Shown: positions 60,101-64,000 of the stretch, piece by piece
Numbering within the stretch: position 1 is the first letter of the stretch
Layout of the letters: each line of letters starts with the position of its first letter
Origin: a virus
Strand: one strand, 5' to 3'
Length of the DNA stretch: 64,000 nt
IMG/VR virus record: IMGVR_UViG_3300033153_000868
Span: 1 to 64,000 of that record
The notes under the pieces: model-generated
Told to the model about the DNA's origin: nothing
The model's input: the letters and a program-made list of their open reading frames with translations, nothing else
The model's database searches: none
Position numbers and translations under genes: made by a program

Positions 60101-63100
60101 GAAATATAGCTGTTGAACCATAATATACAGGCATAAAATCAACAACTCTTATGTTTACAGCTGAATGTTTATCTTGTGTTGGTATACGTACTCCAAACAA
60201 CTTGGCTACTGCATCTGGTATTGAAGCATTTGAATTTTCTTGAATTAACTCCATTACATTTCTATCCATAGGAGGCATAATAGTTTCACTATATCTTACT
60301 CCTGTAGGCTCCCCATTTACAACATCATCATTTTGGTATTCCATAACCCCTGTTCTAAGAACATCAAGAACAAGAATGCCATCATGTTTACCATCAACAA
60401 GATCATTTATATTTTCTAGGCTCTCTCCATTATAAGAACTTTCTCTTACAATCTCAGATCTAATAGGCATACCGTTTTTCATTTCATATACACGTCTGTA
60501 AACCTTATGACCAAATGAAGATAGTAATGCAACTGAAGTACCAGGTACTTTTTCTCTTAGTGTGCCTTTGCTAAAATAAGTCAAGAAAAGTTGTTCAAAC
60601 TTTTTAGCTGTTACCGGACTGTTTAAATTATACTTTTGAACACCATCTTCAACTCCAAAGAACTCAAGTAAGTTTGATGCAGCTCCTGAAGCCATAAGAC
60701 CTTTTTGTGCTTCTAATAAAAATGCAGCAAGATTTGGGGTAATGGCTCCTTTTTCTTTTGATAATTCTAACTCATCAAGTGCCGTGTCAAAACTAAATAC
60801 TAAATTTCTTTTGTTTTTGTATTTTAAAGTTACTCTTTCTCCTACTGCTTTGTTGTATGCGTCTCTTACTTTTCCTACAGTATTTAACTCAGGGCTTCCT
60901 TCTATAGTAATTTCTACATCATCACTTTGTTCAGAAGTTATAAGCTCCTTGATTTGGTTCATATCAGTTACTATAATCTTGTTAGAAGGGTTTACAACTT
61001 GAAGACCCAAGTAAGATGTGTCTAAATTAATAGATTGCAAATCTTGTGTTGTATCAAATACATTTGACTCAAGTAAATTAATCCCCTGTTTTAGCATTTT
61101 TATTGCTGAAACTGGAGCCGCCATTGCAAAGTTTTTATTTGCTTCTTCATTAGCTTCCATTTGTTCACGTAAATAATGAAGCTGTTGCATGTTAGGTTTA
61201 GCCTCCCACGTACCTGTTTTTTGATTATAGTTGGATGTATACTCTTTTGTTAAAACGGTAACTGACATTTTTAAAGCAGTTTTACCATCCATATATACAA
61301 ACTTCTTAGAGTTTATAAAGTCCTGTTGCTTTGCTAAATTAATAGAGTTTTCAGCAGAACCCCATGCTCTATCAGCATTTATAGACTCACCCTTATCAAT
61401 GCTATCTAGCATACTTGCCATTGCAGGACTTAATCTACCAAATGCAAAAGTAGAATATCTTATACCTTTTGTAGTAATATAAACTTGAGCATCTGCTAAT
61501 TCAATATCATTACCTGTAAAATCAGACTTAGCTGTTGGATCTTGGAAAGGATATAAATCAAAATTAGTACTAGAATGAGTAATACCTTTATTAAGATCCG
61601 TAATTTCACTATAGGCACTATAGTATGCGGCATTCTGTAGTTTTGCTCTTTTAACTTTATCAACCATGTCTTTTAAAGATACAGCTTGATCACCAAGCAG
61701 TAAATCATTCATTGACTTAGAATTGATATAGTTGTTAAAAAATATTTGTTTTAAGTTATATGCTGAATCATTTGTAAGATTTAACTTAAGTTGTGATAAT
61801 TCAACAGCACCTCTAGAAACACCAGATGCAATAGTTAATCCGTTTAATACTTGCGTAGAAAGATTATCTTTTGCTTTTAATGATGTAATCACATCATCAA
61901 ATTCTTTAAAGCTTTGCTCTAAGCTTTTATTAACTTCTGATCTAATAGATGCATTTGTTACACCTACAGCTAGTGACACAGCTTGTTTAAAAGAAACCGT
62001 CTCTCCTTGTTTAGCTTTATCAATAGCAACTTGTATTAATGCTTTTTTGGTTGATTCAGAAAGCAATAATCCATTATTAGTAAATTTGAATGCTCTGCCT
62101 TTATCAGACCTATCACTTTTTTCATTATTAAATCCTTGAATATCACCAGGTGCATTTTCAAATGCTAATGTTTCTTTGCTAATTCTATCAAACTCAGCCT
62201 CTATGCTATTTATAAATACATTAATAGCTTCTGGTGTAAGAACAACATTACCGTTAACTTCAGTAACTGCTTTAATAACAGGCAAACTTGTTAGGTCTCC
62301 AGTGTTAGCTGCTTCCATTACTCTTAAAAATACAGGAGCCATTGCAACTTGTTGGCCACCTTTTCCTTCTACAGTTTCAACTCTACCCGTTCTTCTGTTA
62401 AAATTAGAAACATAGTTGTTTATAATAGCTATAGCAAACTCTTGTGGCGTAAACTCTCCAAAACTTTGTGTTGATTTATTTTTTGATATAGATTCATTTA
62501 ATATATCTTCAACAGCTTGATCATTTTCAGCGTTTGTAATTTGCTCTTTAATTTTACTACCAGCAACTCTTATTACTTTTAGTCTATTCTGATCAGATAA
62601 GTTTAAAAATGCTTCACTATTAAGCAAATAATTATTTGATAAAAAGTCTTCACTTTTTAATTGTTCAATTTTAGATCTGTTATTTAATGACCCAATGCTT
62701 TTTAAATGATATGTAGGTAATTGATGAGCATATACAATATCACCATTAGGATTTATAAATGTTGATGATCCAATTGTTTCATCAAATGCAGCATTAGAAA
62801 TACTAAGCTTAGTAAGTCTTGATGCCATACCATCCTGTTTAGTGGAATATATATTTGCATTTGTACTAAACCCAGAATATAATTGATCTAATAAATCATT
62901 TGTTATTGGTTCCTCTGTATATCCATCTGACAATGCTTTTAATTCAGGACTGTTTTTTAAGTCAGCTTCTGTTTTAGATTTAGCAATACTATATGCAATG
63001 TAGTTAGGGCTTAATCTAATACCTATTAGATCAAACATGCGTTGAGAAAACTCTCTAGACATTTGATATGCTAAAGATGTTGACTCTGGATATGAAGTCA

Positions 63101-63986
63101 TTGCCTCTTTCATATCTTTAGTAAGGCTTAAGAATTGCTTTAATCTCTTAGGGTTAGCTGCAGCAAGTTTTCTTTTTGTTATGTATGCTTGAGCCCATTC
63201 ATCTAACTGAGCATTAATATCATCTCTTTCAGATGCAGTATATACTAATAAGTTACCATTACCATCTCTTTCATTAAATAGATAATCAACCTTGTAGTTT
63301 TCAAATCCTTTTAATATTGATATCAATAATGAACCATCTTTAACATCTTTAAATGGTTGCTCTGATGTTAGACCTTCTATTGTTAATCCCGTATCATTAA
63401 ATAATTTATCTACAACCGCCTTACCTTGTGGATTTAATCTAGAATATGCATACATTCTTTTAAGCATAACTACAGGATCACTTTCATTTGAAACTGATTT
63501 TAATAAGCTAGTATATGCTTCTTGAAATTTAACAGGAACAATCAATGCTTCACCCTCAGTTAATTCTGTCTTACCAAAGAAGTCAGTATCAACCATTGTT
63601 GTAGTAGCTATATATGATCTTACTTTATATGATAAAGAGTTAAAACCACCTATCTCTGCTGCATCTTTATTAAAGTCACTTGTACTTCTTATACCTGAAG
63701 TCTCTTCAACATTTTCTATTTTTAATTGATTAGCCTGATCCATATCAGAAATAACATTAATCAAAGCAAACACTTCTTTTTTAATGTCTTCAGGATAATT
63801 TATAAATGCCATATCAATTTGTTCAAGATATGCTTTCTTTGTTCCAGAAAAACCTTTGTTGGCTTCTCCCTCTGGATCAAGCATAATCATGAAATCTGTT
63901 TCAAGATCATTATATACTTTTGTAGGGTTATATGACTTCTCAGTTAATGATAATTCATTTACTCTATTTATAAACATACCAGCCAT
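57108..63986 (-). CDS. crAss-like virion RNA polymerase (at least 2292 aa, 5' end may lie outside)
   Basis: Near residue 1306 is EISGADFDIDKVYALAK, which holds the DFDID motif that defines the active site of crAss-like phage single-chain RNA polymerase (shown for the Cellulophaga phage phi14:2 enzyme, which is packaged in the virion and ejected). The three Asp chelate the catalytic magnesium. The C-terminal 170 residues are acidic and low-complexity (QEQEQLELDLFASEEI). The frame stays open through the right edge of the window, so the Met at 63986 (MAGMFINRVNELS) may not be the start. It and the next protein form one operon with 15 bases between. Confidence 0.85.
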   Translation of the reverse strand: MAGMFINRVNELSLTEKSYNPTKVYNDLETDFMIMLDPEGEANKGFSGTKKAYLEQIDMAFINYPEDIKKEVFALINVISDMDQANQLKIENVEETSGIRSTSDFNKDAAEIGGFNSLSYKVRSYIATTTMVDTDFFGKTELTEGEALIVPVKFQEAYTSLLKSVSNESDPVVMLKRMYAYSRLNPQGKAVVDKLFNDTGLTIEGLTSEQPFKDVKDGSLLISILKGFENYKVDYLFNERDGNGNLLVYTASERDDINAQLDEWAQAYITKRKLAAANPKRLKQFLSLTKDMKEAMTSYPESTSLAYQMSREFSQRMFDLIGIRLSPNYIAYSIAKSKTEADLKNSPELKALSDGYTEEPITNDLLDQLYSGFSTNANIYSTKQDGMASRLTKLSISNAAFDETIGSSTFINPNGDIVYAHQLPTYHLKSIGSLNNRSKIEQLKSEDFLSNNYLLNSEAFLNLSDQNRLKVIRVAGSKIKEQITNAENDQAVEDILNESISKNKSTQSFGEFTPQEFAIAIINNYVSNFNRRTGRVETVEGKGGQQVAMAPVFLRVMEAANTGDLTSLPVIKAVTEVNGNVVLTPEAINVFINSIEAEFDRISKETLAFENAPGDIQGFNNEKSDRSDKGRAFKFTNNGLLLSESTKKALIQVAIDKAKQGETVSFKQAVSLAVGVTNASIRSEVNKSLEQSFKEFDDVITSLKAKDNLSTQVLNGLTIASGVSRGAVELSQLKLNLTNDSAYNLKQIFFNNYINSKSMNDLLLGDQAVSLKDMVDKVKRAKLQNAAYYSAYSEITDLNKGITHSSTNFDLYPFQDPTAKSDFTGNDIELADAQVYITTKGIRYSTFAFGRLSPAMASMLDSIDKGESINADRAWGSAENSINLAKQQDFINSKKFVYMDGKTALKMSVTVLTKEYTSNYNQKTGTWEAKPNMQQLHYLREQMEANEEANKNFAMAAPVSAIKMLKQGINLLESNVFDTTQDLQSINLDTSYLGLQVVNPSNKIIVTDMNQIKELITSEQSDDVEITIEGSPELNTVGKVRDAYNKAVGERVTLKYKNKRNLVFSFDTALDELELSKEKGAITPNLAAFLLEAQKGLMASGAASNLLEFFGVEDGVQKYNLNSPVTAKKFEQLFLTYFSKGTLREKVPGTSVALLSSFGHKVYRRVYEMKNGMPIRSEIVRESSYNGESLENINDLVDGKHDGILVLDVLRTGVMEYQNDDVVNGEPTGVRYSETIMPPMDRNVMELIQENSNASIPDAVAKLFGVRIPTQDKHSAVNIRVVDFMPVYYGSTAIFPKELVEISGADFDIDKVYALAKEYYLDSNKEFKAYGSGNSYFEYIKYMNQKASEPNNIYSTSSSLYKEETLAIRRENSLSDSEQNRVTDKQGVNSISEEALRAMLILGLPVTKKQFEEYSKKFGSPNEAVLNNNILDYRYVLAGNTGVTGETLKTIDQDAGEGKSDLPIAYQAADLKILEDLFDELSNVEGIELFASRKDSDVDIDTLHGMIKAFEANKGAAIGAIVKPNLALSLLREYNIKLARPIKFNNNTYDGFTKDKINGERIQDIISTLVTMETDNAKERLIAKFGLNIHAVGLVGNMVSLGIPLRTSILLVNSAEIRDLYDQALNKEDKFDAGLDTLLTKRIGSLASLVAKEKEGGNKPPFVKLSDEFLETAVDSTEDLTNNERLQILFLFERLNNIKNFTGKINKVTSLTQGLPSSIPEMKDAIETITSLFDKEAPMNIRPIYGKNSKTWQSTYLEIFGQIHNDLLPNTILTMSQDFNDILEPTYNQMNVDSRGFDNVAKNGIEQDLLSYLTIKSYQHLLNNSSGNSSVENTLLYPGPVGTTNLSLIKKIEDLQLLRAEQGAEPNYFLDNFVGTQYAGTQGNNTGMNLVKADTWRRLNASNKLDLQTSFAKLYGSLETREIAEDILHYMMVKDGLQLKYGSLMSAMSPFIMNKYLKNVGSVEAALKGQVEFESVFGISKEEVMKDFKYGYLQSNVVGPLLVTYDASSLDEGFTFDPVSRPNKFTITSESFEHVNAKEFVRVKVERQGRDFYVLFRLLAKDNPNAKVTEYLEVPSMGSNQQFGGGFVGGPRLTYDQARNVGKGTTQNSLPQDRAAQLEQPAQQTSEVEYPVDTNLGAILEVNEVLNSDSAIVNQTTDSVTVKADIDAAETNISDMAKIMAELSANTDSAIFDETGNAIIEDTDMSIPEATELEQQEQEQLELDLFASEEISEASSLVEWWDANVEGNSAALEKLSGENIKTLDDAIALYGDLFSQTEEGEQEIIERLKCLI

Positions 63987-64000
63987 AGATCTAATTAAAG

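Noticed and set aside
1-64000. Stop codon reassignment as in some crAss-like phages
   Set aside because: TAA, TGA and TAG all end genes cleanly, gene lengths are normal with the standard code, and no suppressor tRNA is seen.
1-64000. CRISPR array, insertion sequence, integrase or attachment site
   Set aside because: No regularly spaced repeats, transposase or integrase-like protein was seen.

Overview
The window is a 64 kb piece of a tailed double-stranded DNA phage of the crAss-like group (order Crassvirales) that infects a Bacteroidota host. The evidence is: a very large ORF (57108-63986, minus) with the DFDID catalytic motif of crAss-like virion RNA polymerase, next to another giant ORF; a crAss-type order of portal, TerL, IHF-like protein and endolysin; a replication module with DnaG-like primase, DnaB-like helicase, DnaA-C-like protein and family B polymerase; start codons preceded by A/T-rich leaders rather than Shine-Dalgarno sites; and -7/-33 promoter boxes of the Bacteroidota type. 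The family B polymerase and the gene mix recall the Cellulophaga phage phi14:2 branch rather than the gut p-crAssphage branch; this is inference. The standard genetic code is used (TAA, TGA and TAG all appear as ordinary stops).

Layout. (1) 1-14379, minus strand: virion and lysis module with major capsid protein (cut by the left edge), putative scaffold, portal, large terminase, GroES-like co-chaperonin, PD-(D/E)XK nuclease, IHF-like protein, amidase endolysin, and a run of tiny, very basic proteins. (2) 14380-16522: control region with almost no coding sequence. It holds one early gene flanked by two copies of a hairpin element and then about 950 nt of ORF-poor, strongly self-complementary sequence ending in an intrinsic terminator, read here as a large structured RNA. 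(3) 16523-41626, plus strand: early and replication genes, three tRNAs (Arg-TCT, Leu-TAA, Met-CAT), SF2 helicase, uracil-DNA glycosylase, DnaA-C-like protein, DnaB-like helicase, Sak4-like ATPase with a possible SSB, primase, RusA-like resolvase, VWA and MoxR-like pair, RecE-like nuclease, PolB, MazG, a radical-SAM-like protein, a DUF932 protein and a DUF5664 protein. (4) 41671-47696, minus strand: tail fibre, decoration-like protein, holin, a second appendage protein and more small basic proteins. (5) 47958-50799, plus strand: ribonucleotide reductase NrdB and NrdA. (6) 50809-63986, minus strand: holin family protein and two giant virion proteins (1925 and at least 2292 aa).

How it works together (inference from family knowledge): the giant proteins are probably packaged and ejected with the DNA, and the RNA polymerase then transcribes early genes. 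The plus-strand genes replicate and repair the genome and supply nucleotides; host-like promoters and bidirectional terminators separate the blocks. Late minus-strand genes build and release virions.

Three conserved genes carry lesions as written: the capsid gene is out of frame near its start, a MoxR-like ATPase lacks its Walker B region and changes frame, and NrdA lacks a short stretch and changes frame. These may be assembly deletions, strain defects or something programmed; reads must decide. The most novel signals are the large structured RNA candidate and the repeated hairpin element next to it.
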